Shown here: positions 7,415 to 15,346 of the stretch, piece after piece
Layout: each line of letters starts with the position of its first letter
How positions within the stretch are numbered: position 1 is the first letter of the stretch
From: Aquisalinus luteolus
GTDB lineage: Bacteria; Pseudomonadota; Alphaproteobacteria; Caulobacterales; Parvularculaceae
DNA length: 64,000 nucleotides
NCBI RefSeq assembly: GCF_009712425.2
Contig: NZ_VCJR02000003.1
Location: forward strand, 124,001-188,000
Direction of reading: 5' to 3'
Program-made: the position numbers and the translations under genes
Notes under the pieces: model-generated
Databases searched by the model: none
The model's input: the letters and a program-made list of their open reading frames with translations, nothing else
Told to the model about the DNA's origin: nothing

Positions 7415-8635
7415 ATGGCAGTCCCGTTCCCGGCCCCGATCAAATCCTATGCCTGCGATGCCGCGCAGACCCGTGGCCGCCTCTACGATGAACTGGAGAG
7501 CCAGACGCGCTCACCCTTCCAGCGCGATCGCGACCGGGTGGTGCACTCCATCGCCTTCCGCCGGCTGAAGCACAAGACGCAGGTCTTTTTCTATCACGAG
7601 GGCGATCATTATCGCACGCGGCTGACCCATTCGCTGGAAGTCGCGCAGGTCGGCCGCTCGCTCGCACGGCTATTGCAGCTGGACGAGGACCTCGCGGAGT
7701 GTCTCGCGCTCGCCCACGATCTCGGCCATTCGCCGTTCGGGCATACCGGCGAGGATGTGCTGGAAGAGGTGATGGCCCCCTATGGCGGGTTCGATCATAA
7801 CGCCCAGACGTTGCGCATCCTGACGAAACTCGAACAGCGCCATGCGGGCTTCCCCGGCCTGAACTTGACCTGGGAAACGCTTGAGGGCGTGGTCAAGCAT
7901 AACGGCCCGCTGGTCGGACCCGGGGCAGACGAGATCGCGCGCGAGCGCAGGAAGGGCGACAAGGCACCGCCGCTGCCAGCAGCTCTTGCCGAATATGCCG
8001 AGCTTCATGATTTGCAGCTTCACACATGGCCCGGGCTTGAGGCGCAATGCGCCGCACTGGCCGATGACATCGCCTACAACAATCACGACGTAGACGACGG
8101 CCTGCGCGCCGGGCTGTTCACGCTCGATGAGGCGATGGACGTGCCGCTGATCGGTGACGCGATCCGCGCGACGCGCGAGAAATACCCTGACTGCTCCGAG
8201 ACGCTTCTCGTGGCCGAGGCCGTCTCCGATATGATCGGCGAAATGGTTGCCGATGTCTTCGACGAGACCAACCGTCGATTGTCGGCGCTGAAGCCCGAAA
8301 CGCCGGAGGATATCCGCCATGCCGAGCGGGCGATGGTCGCCTTCTCCGACGAGATGTTCGCGAAAGTGACGGAGCTGCGCACCTTCCTGTTCGCGCGGAT
8401 GTATCGCCACTGGAAAGTGATGCGGGCCCGCTCCCACGCCAAGCGCATTGTGCGTGACCTGTTCGGCGTCTTCATGGAGGAGCCGGAGACCCTGCCGCCT
8501 GAATGGCGCCACGCCTGGGCGGATGGCGACGAGCAGAAAAAAGCCCGCGCGATTTGCGATTATATCGCCGGAATGACCGACCGCTTCGCAATCCGCGAGC
8601 ATCACAAGCTGTTCGACGCCGGTGGGTGGGTTTAA
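7415..8635 (+). CDS. dgt: Deoxyguanosinetriphosphate triphosphohydrolase-like HD protein
   Basis: 406 residues of the dGTPase branch of the HD hydrolases, which splits dNTPs to deoxynucleoside and triphosphate. It shows the R/H motif AFRRLKHKTQVF, the RLTHSLEVAQVGRS helix, the HD pair in LALAHDLGHSPFGH, and the downstream DDIAYNNHDVDDG motif with a further metal-binding Asp. The ATG at 7415 gives the family-like N-terminus; an in-frame ATG at 7370 only adds an unsupported leader. In many alphaproteobacteria argS follows dgt directly; here a SPOR protein gene follows and argS is absent. Confidence 0.92.
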   Translation: MAVPFPAPIKSYACDAAQTRGRLYDELESQTRSPFQRDRDRVVHSIAFRRLKHKTQVFFYHEGDHYRTRLTHSLEVAQVGRSLARLLQLDEDLAECLALAHDLGHSPFGHTGEDVLEEVMAPYGGFDHNAQTLRILTKLEQRHAGFPGLNLTWETLEGVVKHNGPLVGPGADEIARERRKGDKAPPLPAALAEYAELHDLQLHTWPGLEAQCAALADDIAYNNHDVDDGLRAGLFTLDEAMDVPLIGDAIRATREKYPDCSETLLVAEAVSDMIGEMVADVFDETNRRLSALKPETPEDIRHAERAMVAFSDEMFAKVTELRTFLFARMYRHWKVMRARSHAKRIVRDLFGVFMEEPETLPPEWRHAWADGDEQKKARAICDYIAGMTDRFAIREHHKLFDAGGWV

Positions 8636-8778
8636 GCGGAGGTGGCGTCATATTGTTGCCAGGGTTTGCGCGTTAACCACTCTCTATAAGAGGTAACTTG
8701 CGGTTCGCGTCCGAGTCGCGTTACGGCAAACCATCCATACCCTTAATTTTGGGGCCCATTTTCAGGAAAACCAGCTTC

Positions 8779-9606
8779 ATGGCAGCGATGAGCGAAGATT
8801 ACAGCGAAGAATACGACGAGTATTATGATGACGAGGAAGGCGAGGGCCCATCCGGCCTGTTGATCCTGGTTGTCGGCCTGCTGATCGTTCTCGTTTTCTG
8901 CCTGATCGTCGTTTTTGCCTATAAGCGCGGGATGGCCGTGGGCGAACAGCGCTCCGGCGAGGTGCCGCTGGTGACTGCCGAGGCCGGGCCGGTCAAGACT
9001 GAACGCGAGCTGGACCTGCCTGCGGGCACTCGGCCCGAGGTCGAGGACACGTTGTCCGGCAATCCGCCGGCAGAGGTGCTGGTCGATGCCGGTGCCGAGG
9101 GCGACCCGCTGGAGAATTACGGCGATACAGTCTCCGCTTCCCAGCAGGTTACCGGCACAGAAACTCCGCCCGCTCAGGCAACGACAGAGCCTGCGCCATC
9201 CCAGTCCACAGCGACGACACCGGTGCGCAGCGACCCTGAGCCGATCACGACACAGCCGGTCGAGCAGCCTGCGACGACGCCTGCCCAGACAGCTTCCACG
9301 ACCCCGGCCCAGACGCCTGCAAGTACGCCATCTACGACAACCGCCCCGGTTTCCGGCACTCATGTCGTGCAGGTCGGCGCGTTTGGCAGCGATGCAGAGG
9401 CCAACACCTTCTATGACCGTCTGAACGACCGTTATACCACGCTGATGAGCGGCAAGCGTCCGGACATCCAGGTGGCTGACCTTGGCGACCGCGGTGTCTT
9501 CCACCGCCTGCGTATCGGGCCGTTCACGTCCTATGATGCGGCGTCCAACTGGTGCGGCCAGTTGAAGGCGGCAGGCCAGGACTGCCTCGTTCGGGCTGTA
9601 GACTGA
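8779..9606 (+). CDS. SPOR-domain cell-envelope protein
   Basis: 275 residues: a short, very acidic, Tyr-rich cytoplasmic tail, one membrane helix (about 27-49), a long Thr/Pro/Gln/Ala-rich periplasmic linker (about 115-195), and a C-terminal SPOR domain (from HVVQVGAFGSDAEANTFYDRL). SPOR domains bind denuded septal peptidoglycan, so a role at the division site is likely. It sits between dgt and nagZ, a linkage widely seen in alphaproteobacteria. AGGAAA precedes the ATG at 8779. Longer in-frame starts back to 8698 lack support. A 7-bp hairpin (9621-9644) separates it from nagZ. Confidence 0.88.
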   Translation: MAAMSEDYSEEYDEYYDDEEGEGPSGLLILVVGLLIVLVFCLIVVFAYKRGMAVGEQRSGEVPLVTAEAGPVKTERELDLPAGTRPEVEDTLSGNPPAEVLVDAGAEGDPLENYGDTVSASQQVTGTETPPAQATTEPAPSQSTATTPVRSDPEPITTQPVEQPATTPAQTASTTPAQTPASTPSTTTAPVSGTHVVQVGAFGSDAEANTFYDRLNDRYTTLMSGKRPDIQVADLGDRGVFHRLRIGPFTSYDAASNWCGQLKAAGQDCLVRAVD

Positions 9607-9656
9607 GCTGACGACGGATCACCCTCAACACCGGCCGTGAGGGTCGGGAGGCTTGC

Positions 9657-10682
9657 ATGAGTAAACCCCAACGCGCCTTCATTGCCGGTTGCGCCGGCCT
9701 GTCCCTGAGCGACGAGGAAAAGGCCTTCTTCGAGAAATCGAGGCCTTGGGGCTTCATCCTCTTTGCGCGGAATTGTCAGGACAAGGACCAGATCCGCAAA
9801 CTCTGCGCCGAGCTGCGCGCGACCATCGGCATCGACAATGCGCCAATCCTGATCGACCAGGAAGGCGGCCGCGTTGCCCGGCTGAAAGAACCGGGATGGC
9901 CGAAACGCCCGCCCATGGCCCACTTCGGCGACCTCTACAAGCTGAAGCACGAGAAGGGGGCCGAGGCGGCGTTTCTCGGTGCGCGGCTCATCGCCGAGGA
10001 CCTGACGGAGGTCGGCGTCAACGTGAACTGCGTGCCAGTGCTGGACGTGCCCCAGCCCGATGCCCACGAAATTATCGGTGACCGCGCTCTGGCGAACCAC
10101 CCTGACGTTATCGCCAGTCTTGGCCGCGACGTCATCAACGGCTCCATCGCCGGCGGCGTCCTGCCGATCATCAAGCATATTCCGGGGCACGGCCGCGCCA
10201 TGGCCGACAGCCATCTGGAGCTGCCGGTCGTCACCGCGCCGCTCGAAGACCTGGAAAATGTCGACCTAGTCCCGTTCAAGGCGCTGTCAGACGCGCCGAT
10301 GGCGATGACTGCCCATGTCATCTACACCGCCTGGGACGCCGACAATTGCGCGACCCTGTCGCCGAAGGTCGTCGGCGATGTTATCCGCCACCATGTCGGG
10401 TTCGATGGCCTCCTCATGACCGATGACCTGTCGATGAAGGCGTTGACAGGCTCTTTCGAGGATCGAGCCCGCGCTGCGCTCGCTGCGGGTTGCGATATGC
10501 TTCTGCACTGCAATGGCGATATGGCCGAAATGCAGGCGATTGCGTCCGTCGCGCCGGTGCTGGAGGGCAGGGCGCTGGAACGCGCGGAAGCTGCAATGGC
10601 GCTTCTGATATCCCAATCGGGCTTCGATCGGGAAAAAGAAGAGGCTCGTTTTGCCCAATTGCTAAAACCTGTCATGGCCTGA
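9657..10682 (+). CDS. nagZ: Beta-N-acetylhexosaminidase (GH3)
   Basis: 341 residues, standard length for NagZ, the cytoplasmic GH3 glucosaminidase that removes GlcNAc from anhydro-muropeptides in cell-wall recycling. Landmarks are LIDQEGGRVARL, the KHIPGHG motif carrying the His of the Asp-His dyad, and the nucleophile Asp in LLMTDDLSMKAL. A CGGGAGG ribosome binding site precedes the ATG. A 6-bp hairpin with a GAAT loop (10682-10697) overlaps its stop codon, without a T-run. It is followed directly by scpA. Confidence 0.95.
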   Translation: MSKPQRAFIAGCAGLSLSDEEKAFFEKSRPWGFILFARNCQDKDQIRKLCAELRATIGIDNAPILIDQEGGRVARLKEPGWPKRPPMAHFGDLYKLKHEKGAEAAFLGARLIAEDLTEVGVNVNCVPVLDVPQPDAHEIIGDRALANHPDVIASLGRDVINGSIAGGVLPIIKHIPGHGRAMADSHLELPVVTAPLEDLENVDLVPFKALSDAPMAMTAHVIYTAWDADNCATLSPKVVGDVIRHHVGFDGLLMTDDLSMKALTGSFEDRARAALAAGCDMLLHCNGDMAEMQAIASVAPVLEGRALERAEAAMALLISQSGFDREKEEARFAQLLKPVMA

Positions 10683-10711
10683 GACCGGAATCGGTCTTAA
10701 GGTTTCATCGT

Positions 10712-11662
10712 ATGAGTGATGAGCACCAATCCATTGATGAAGCTGTCGAAGACAAGGCTGTCGAAGGCAAAGAGGTATCAGCCGCGCCTGAAGAGGCAGA
10801 GGCTGCTTCTGACCCTGCGGCCGAGGGCGAGCAGGGCGAGGACTTCGATGCGCCGGTGCGAGTGAAGCCGGAGGCCGAAGAACTCGATCCCGATGCGCTG
10901 ATTGTGCGGCTTGAGGCCTATGAAGGCCCGCTCGACATGCTGCTCGACCTGGCTCGTCGCCAGAAGGTCGATTTGCGCCAGATTTCCGTCCTTACCCTTG
11001 TCGAGCAATACTTGCTGTTCGTCGAGGAAGCGCGTCAGCGCAAGCTGGAGCTGGCCGCAGACTATCTCGTCATGGCAGCGTGGCTGACTTACCTTAAATC
11101 GCGACTTCTCCTGCCCAAGCAGGAAGAGGATGGCGAGGAGCCGACGGCGGACGAGATGGCAGCCCGGCTTGCCTTCCAGTTGCAACGGCTCGAAGCCATG
11201 CGCGAGGCAGCGGACAAGATCCTCGAACTGCCCCAGCGCGGCATCAATTTCTTCCCCCGCGGCAATCCGGAGGGCGTGCGCGTTGTGCGCACGACCGAGT
11301 GGAACGCGGACATCTATGACCTCTTGAAGGCCTATACCAGCCAGCGGGTGAAGGCCGTCGACGCGACGATCAAATACACCCCGCCAAAGGTTTTCCAGAT
11401 CGAGGCGGCGCGCGAACGTCTCGGCCGCATTCTCGGCGATATCCCCGACTGGACGGACCTGACCAGCTTGTGGATGGACCAGGAGGTCGATGCGCCGCGC
11501 TCGTCGATCATCGCCAGCGCCTTCAACGCCACCCTTGAATATGCCAAGGCCGGCCAGATCGATATCCGCCAGGGTGGCGCCTTCCAGCCGCTCTATCTGC
11601 GCAAGCGCGCCGGCGAAGCGCCAGCCGCAGAATCGGCACAAACATTTAATTCGGAGAGTTGA
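10712..11662 (+). CDS. scpA: Segregation and condensation protein A
   Basis: 316 residues. The kleisin core begins at about residue 66 (LIVRLEAYEGPLDMLLDLARRQKVDL) and runs through the typical ADYLVMAAWLTYLKSRLLLP helix to a C-terminal winged-helix segment (ARERLGRIL). ScpA joins ScpB and SMC in the chromosome-organising condensin complex. The first 60 or so residues are an extra, very acidic tail not needed for the core fold. It is followed five bases later by scpB, so the pair is co-transcribed. Confidence 0.93.
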   Translation: MSDEHQSIDEAVEDKAVEGKEVSAAPEEAEAASDPAAEGEQGEDFDAPVRVKPEAEELDPDALIVRLEAYEGPLDMLLDLARRQKVDLRQISVLTLVEQYLLFVEEARQRKLELAADYLVMAAWLTYLKSRLLLPKQEEDGEEPTADEMAARLAFQLQRLEAMREAADKILELPQRGINFFPRGNPEGVRVVRTTEWNADIYDLLKAYTSQRVKAVDATIKYTPPKVFQIEAARERLGRILGDIPDWTDLTSLWMDQEVDAPRSSIIASAFNATLEYAKAGQIDIRQGGAFQPLYLRKRAGEAPAAESAQTFNSES

Positions 11663-11667
11663 GAGTT

Positions 11668-12750
11668 ATGTCTGGCAAGAACGCCCCGGCAAAGACCATG
11701 CAGGAAATGGACGCACAGCAAGTCCAGGCAGCGCTCGCTGAGGCCCTCAATGCAGAGATTGAGGCGGAGATCGAGGCCAAGGATACAGATCTCGCTGAGG
11801 ATGGCGTCGAGGCAGAGGAAGAGGAGCACCGTGTCGTCTCCATGACCCGCGACGAAGACGATGAGGATAACGAGCTGAAAGAGCTGTTCGGCGACCAGGA
11901 AAACCCGTTCGCTGCTGCGGCGGAGTTCGCCGAGCATGTACGCATGACCGAGGCGCTGCTGTTTGCCGCCGTCGAGCCGCTGGACGAGCCGACGATTGCC
12001 AAGCGCCTACCGGAGAACGCGGCGATCAAGGACATCCTGGAAGCTCTTCAGAAGCAGTATGAGAATCGCGGCGTAACCCTCTCCAAAACAGGCCGGAAAT
12101 GGCAGTTCGTTACGGCGCCGGATGTGGCTCACGTGTTGCAGATCGAGCAGGTGCAGCCGAAGAAACTTTCCCGCGCTGCGCTCGAGACTTTGGCGATCAT
12201 CGCCTATCACCAGCCCTGCACCCGCGCCGAAATCGAGGAAGTACGCGGCGTTGCCGTGTCCGCCGGATCTCTGGACAAACTGCTGGAGATCGGCTGGATC
12301 CGCCTGCGCGGGCGCAAGGAAGACACGCCGGGCCGTCCGCTGCTTTACGGGACGAGCCAGGAATTCTTGGAAAATTTCGGCCTTGAGTCCGTGTCTCACC
12401 TGCCGGGCATGGCCGACCTGAAGGCTGCAGGGCTGCTCGATGCGCGCCTGCCGCCCGATTTTGTCATCCCGACGCCGAAGGATGGCGACGAGATCGAGAC
12501 CGATGAAAACGAGCCGCCTGAGACCGATTTCGTGGAGAATTTCCACGAAGCCGATGAAGAGGTCGGCGATAATGCCGATCTTGACGAGGATGGCGAAATT
12601 GACGCCGAACTGGCTGATGATTTCGAGGACGGCTTTGAAGAAGACGACCCGGAAGCGGCTGAAATCGTCGAGGAGCCGGCAATGATTGCCGGTGACGACA
12701 TCGAGGAAGATGAAATCAGCGACGAAGAAGAGTCCGAAGAAGATCGCTAG
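11668..12750 (+). CDS. scpB: Segregation and condensation protein B, with long acidic tails
   Basis: 360 residues. The two winged-helix domains of ScpB lie at about residues 90-260 (MTEALLFAAVEPL, LSRAALETLAIIAYHQPCTRAEIEEVRGV, LYGTSQEFLENFGL). It binds the ScpA kleisin in the SMC complex. Most ScpB proteins are about 200 residues; here an acidic N-terminal region of about 90 residues and an intensely acidic C-terminal tail of about 90 residues (mostly Asp and Glu) are added. The ATG at 11668 follows GGAGAG. Confidence 0.93.
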   Translation: MSGKNAPAKTMQEMDAQQVQAALAEALNAEIEAEIEAKDTDLAEDGVEAEEEEHRVVSMTRDEDDEDNELKELFGDQENPFAAAAEFAEHVRMTEALLFAAVEPLDEPTIAKRLPENAAIKDILEALQKQYENRGVTLSKTGRKWQFVTAPDVAHVLQIEQVQPKKLSRAALETLAIIAYHQPCTRAEIEEVRGVAVSAGSLDKLLEIGWIRLRGRKEDTPGRPLLYGTSQEFLENFGLESVSHLPGMADLKAAGLLDARLPPDFVIPTPKDGDEIETDENEPPETDFVENFHEADEEVGDNADLDEDGEIDAELADDFEDGFEEDDPEAAEIVEEPAMIAGDDIEEDEISDEEESEEDR

Positions 12751-12822
12751 CGGCATATTGGCATTTGCGCCAGCGCCGCAGGATCGCTACATATCAGGAC
12801 AACTAACTGAAAAGAGGCTGTT

Positions 12823-13068
12823 ATGGCACCGAGCGCCTGGCAATTAATTCTCGTTGCAGTGATCGCACTGCTGCTTTTTGGCGGTCGCGGCAAGATTTCC
12901 TCGATCATGGGTGACTTTGCGAAAGGCATCAAATCCTTCCGCAAGGGCCTTGCCGATGATGACGATGATGAGGACAAGCAGCGCCTCAAGGAAGACAAGT
13001 CGACGGTCTATGCCGACGACAAGGTCCACGAGCAGGAGCCCGCCAAGAAGGCCGGTACCTCCGAATAA
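12823..13068 (+). CDS. tatA: Twin-arginine translocase subunit TatA
   Basis: 81 residues: a short periplasmic N-terminus, one membrane helix (about 6-20, ending LLLFGG), the hinge, an amphipathic helix ([15 protein letters not shown]) and a charged tail with an Asp run. The FG pair after the membrane helix and the FxKGxxxFKK-type helix are TatA hallmarks. It is the first gene of tatABC and starts the pore for folded Tat substrates such as the RR-signal xylanase encoded at 15347-16528. The 72-base gap before it may hold the tat promoter. Confidence 0.95.
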   Translation: MAPSAWQLILVAVIALLLFGGRGKISSIMGDFAKGIKSFRKGLADDDDDEDKQRLKEDKSTVYADDKVHEQEPAKKAGTSE

Positions 13069-13098
13069 TCTTCACCCAAGGCGAAAGGCGCGCAAGCG

Positions 13099-13515
13099 AT
13101 GAGCCTGCTGCCGCAGATCGGTTTTCTCGAGCTAATGGTACTGGCCGTGCTGGCGCTTGTCGTCGTCGGCCCAAAGGACCTGCCCAAACTCATGCGCGGG
13201 ATCGGCAAGTTCCTGCGCCAGGCCCGCTCCATGGCCGACGAGTTTCGAGCCGGGTTCGACGAGATGGCGCGCGAGAGCGAAATGGCCGAGCTGCGCAACG
13301 AGATCGAAAGCCTCAAGAAGAACAATCCTGTCAATGAAGTGAAAAAGGCTGTCGAGGACACGGCGAAACAGGCTGACGCCGACCGCTACCAGCAGGTCAA
13401 GGGCACGTCGCCCAAGTCAGGTGCCGATACCAAAGCCGAGCAGGCCGCCGAGCAGAGCGATGCGCCGGTCGCGACTTCCGAGCCTGATGAGAAGAAAGCC
13501 GAAGGCGGCGCATGA
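13099..13515 (+). CDS. tatB: Twin-arginine translocase subunit TatB
   Basis: 138 residues: an N-terminal membrane helix (about 8-23) with the conserved Glu (FLELMVLAVLALVVVGP), the PKDLPKLMRGIGKF amphipathic helix and a long charged coiled-coil-like region ending in an Ala/Glu-rich tail. The GPKDLP motif after the helix separates TatB from TatA. TatB and TatC form the receptor for twin-arginine signal peptides. Its last four bases overlap the start of tatC. Confidence 0.95.
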   Translation: MSLLPQIGFLELMVLAVLALVVVGPKDLPKLMRGIGKFLRQARSMADEFRAGFDEMARESEMAELRNEIESLKKNNPVNEVKKAVEDTAKQADADRYQQVKGTSPKSGADTKAEQAAEQSDAPVATSEPDEKKAEGGA

Positions 13516-14378
13516 CGGGCAATGATGACGACAAGAAGAGCCAGTCGGCCGACCAGCCGCCTGACATCATTCGCGACGACCCGCATGACTATGAAGATGA
13601 GGTAGAGTCGAGTCGTGCGCCGCTTCTCTCCCATCTGATCGAGCTGCGCCGCCGGGTGATCGTGTCAATCGCGGCGATCTTCATCGCCTTCATCGTCTGC
13701 TTCATATTCTCCCAGCAGCTCTATGACCTGTTGACTGTGCCCTACATCGACGCGGTCAAGGCACGTAATGCGGGCGAGACGGCGGTGCTGAACTACAAGC
13801 CGCTGGAGTTGTTCTTTGCCCGGATCAAGCTGTCCCTGATCGCCGGCATCATGGTCGCGTTCCCGGTCATCGCGCGTGAGCTTTACCTGTTTGTCGCGCC
13901 GGGGCTGTACTCGAATGAGAAAAAGGCGATCTATCCATTCCTGATTGCGATTCCGTTCCTGTTCATGGCCGGTCTGGCACTCGTCTATTACCTGATCATG
14001 CCCTTCGTCATCCAGTTCGCGCTGTCGATGCAGACCGCGCCGGATACCGGGGCGGAGGTTACCTATAACCTGTTCGTCTTTGTCGGGGATTACCTGTCGC
14101 TGATCATGGCGCTTTGCATCGCATTCGGCTTTGCCTTCCAGCTGCCGGTTGTCCTGACGCTGCTCGCCATCGCCGGCATCATCACCGACAAGTCGCTGGT
14201 CAGTGCACGGCGCTACGCGATCGTGGGGATATTCCTTGCCGCTGCTTTCCTGACGCCGCCGGACCCGATCAGCCAGATCATCCTCGGCGCCACGCTGTGG
14301 GGGCTCTACGAGTTCTCCATCATCGCGGTGCGCATCGTGCAGAAGCGGGTCGAGGCAGAGGAAGCCAACGCCGAATAG
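13512..14378 (+). CDS. tatC: Twin-arginine translocase subunit TatC
   Basis: 288 residues with six predicted membrane helices, the core receptor of the Tat system. The N-terminal LLSHLIELRRRVIVS motif, the FFARIKLSLIAG helix with its conserved Phe, and the AAAFLTPPDPISQ loop identify it. The cytoplasmic N-terminus is longer than usual (about 38 residues) and acidic. The ATG overlaps the tatB stop. The gene ends three bases from the convergent small membrane protein gene, with no room for a separate terminator. Confidence 0.96.
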   Translation: MTGNDDDKKSQSADQPPDIIRDDPHDYEDEVESSRAPLLSHLIELRRRVIVSIAAIFIAFIVCFIFSQQLYDLLTVPYIDAVKARNAGETAVLNYKPLELFFARIKLSLIAGIMVAFPVIARELYLFVAPGLYSNEKKAIYPFLIAIPFLFMAGLALVYYLIMPFVIQFALSMQTAPDTGAEVTYNLFVFVGDYLSLIMALCIAFGFAFQLPVVLTLLAIAGIITDKSLVSARRYAIVGIFLAAAFLTPPDPISQIILGATLWGLYEFSIIAVRIVQKRVEAEEANAE

Positions 14379-14381
14379 GCG

Positions 14382-14570
14382 TCAGGATTTCTGCCTGGCG
14401 ATGATCGTGAACCATGTGGTCATCAGGCCGCTGGTAAGAATGAAGCCCGTCACTGTCCACGGAATGCTCTTGTCGCCCCAGATCGTGTCGGCCAGCATCA
14501 TCAGCATGACCCACAGGATGGCATGAAGGATATGCAGCATGGCGAGGCGAATGCCCTGTTTCTGGTTCAT
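14382..14570 (-). CDS. Small two-helix membrane protein (62 aa) in the sdpRI-like unit
   Basis: 62 residues with two hydrophobic helices (about 9-29 and 38-57) and a short basic end. No family was recognised. Its ATG overlaps the stop of the SdpI-like gene by the ATGA arrangement, so it is translationally coupled as third gene of the ArsR / SdpI-like operon. It might form part of an immunity or envelope complex with the SdpI-like protein; this is inference from context only. Confidence 0.6.
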   Translation of the reverse strand: MNQKQGIRLAMLHILHAILWVMLMMLADTIWGDKSIPWTVTGFILTSGLMTTWFTIIARQKS

Positions 14571-14983
14571 GGTTTCTCTCCTGAGTGTGTCGGTTTCAGC
14601 ATCAGCCAGCTGGCAAGGGCGAGAAAGAAGGCGGCAAGCCCGATCAGCGCGGCGCCCAGCGGGGCATTCTCGATGGCGGCGAATGCCCACACGCCCATGA
14701 TGACGACACCGGCAAGGCACAAAATGCGGCCGACCATCAGGTCCGCTCTGGCAAGGGACTTTCGCGGCGCATCCATGAACAGATGCAGGAACCCTGCCTT
14801 GGGCATGTAATTGCCCATCAGCACGAGCATGGCCGCGATGCTGACCCCGATTAGCCGTTTCGCCACCCCGCCATCGAGCCAGCCGGTTTCCTTGGCAATG
14901 GCTACCGCCATGATGACAGCGATGATCAGGCCGGCGCCAAGGGCGAGGGGCAGGAAGGCTCGTGTGTCATTATCCGTGGTCAT
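14567..14983 (-). CDS. SdpI-like four-helix membrane protein
   Basis: 138 residues with four membrane helices. The segment MLVLMGNYMPKAG followed by a short loop and a conserved-looking helix resembles the GNYLPK region of the SdpI C-terminal domain (PF13630), the Bacillus immunity and signalling protein for the SDP toxin. The characteristic RTPWT stretch is not obvious, so the match is partial. The preceding gene encodes an SdpR-type ArsR regulator with a 4-base overlap, which strongly supports an sdpRI-like unit. Confidence 0.6.
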   Translation of the reverse strand: MTTDNDTRAFLPLALGAGLIIAVIMAVAIAKETGWLDGGVAKRLIGVSIAAMLVLMGNYMPKAGFLHLFMDAPRKSLARADLMVGRILCLAGVVIMGVWAFAAIENAPLGAALIGLAAFFLALASWLMLKPTHSGEKP

Positions 14984-15294
14984 GCGGTTTCTCCCTTTTC
15001 GGCTGTAGGACTATCCTTGCTGTCACCGGTTTTCAGTTCCCAGCCAAAGGCCTGGGCAAAAGCCAGCAACGCGTCTTCCAGCACTGACAGCTGTAACTCG
15101 TACACGACCTGCTTGCCCTCGCGCTCGCTGGTGACGAGGCCTGCCTCGCGCAGCACGGCGAAATGGCCGGACATGGTCGGCTTGGAAATGTTGAAATGTT
15201 CAGCCAGATCGCCGGCATTGCGCGGACCGCCCTTGAGCAGCTCCAGCACCTTGCGGCGGGTCGGGTCGGACAGGGCCTTGAAAACAGTGCTCAT
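14980..15294 (-). CDS. SdpR-like ArsR-family transcriptional regulator
   Basis: 104 residues of the ArsR/SmtB winged-helix fold: VFKALSDPTRRKVLELLKGGPRNAGDLAEHFNISKPTMSGHFAVLREAGLV. The start and the GDLAEHFNISKPTMS recognition helix are very close to the SdpR autorepressor type. The CxC metal-binding motif of ArsR sensors is absent, so it is not expected to sense arsenic or zinc. It heads a three-gene operon with overlapping frames; a candidate operator sits directly upstream at 15295-15314. Confidence 0.88.
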   Translation of the reverse strand: MSTVFKALSDPTRRKVLELLKGGPRNAGDLAEHFNISKPTMSGHFAVLREAGLVTSEREGKQVVYELQLSVLEDALLAFAQAFGWELKTGDSKDSPTAEKGETA

Positions 15295-15314
15295 GTTTTG
15301 TTATTTAGCAAAAC
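15295..15314. promoter_or_regulatory. Candidate operator of the SdpR-like regulator
   Basis: GTTTTG (15295-15300) and CAAAAC (15309-15314) are perfect 6-bp arms around an 8-base AT-rich spacer, immediately before the regulator's ATG. An additional ACAAAA follows at 15316-15321. The position overlapping the ribosome binding region fits autorepression by an ArsR-family protein. Confidence 0.5.
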
Positions 15315-15346
15315 GACAAAATGAAGTCAACTGTTATCGGTTTTGT

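Noticed and set aside
7670-8605. Long minus-strand ORF (311 codons) under dgt
   Set aside because: Shadow of the GC-rich dgt gene; no ribosome binding site or domain.
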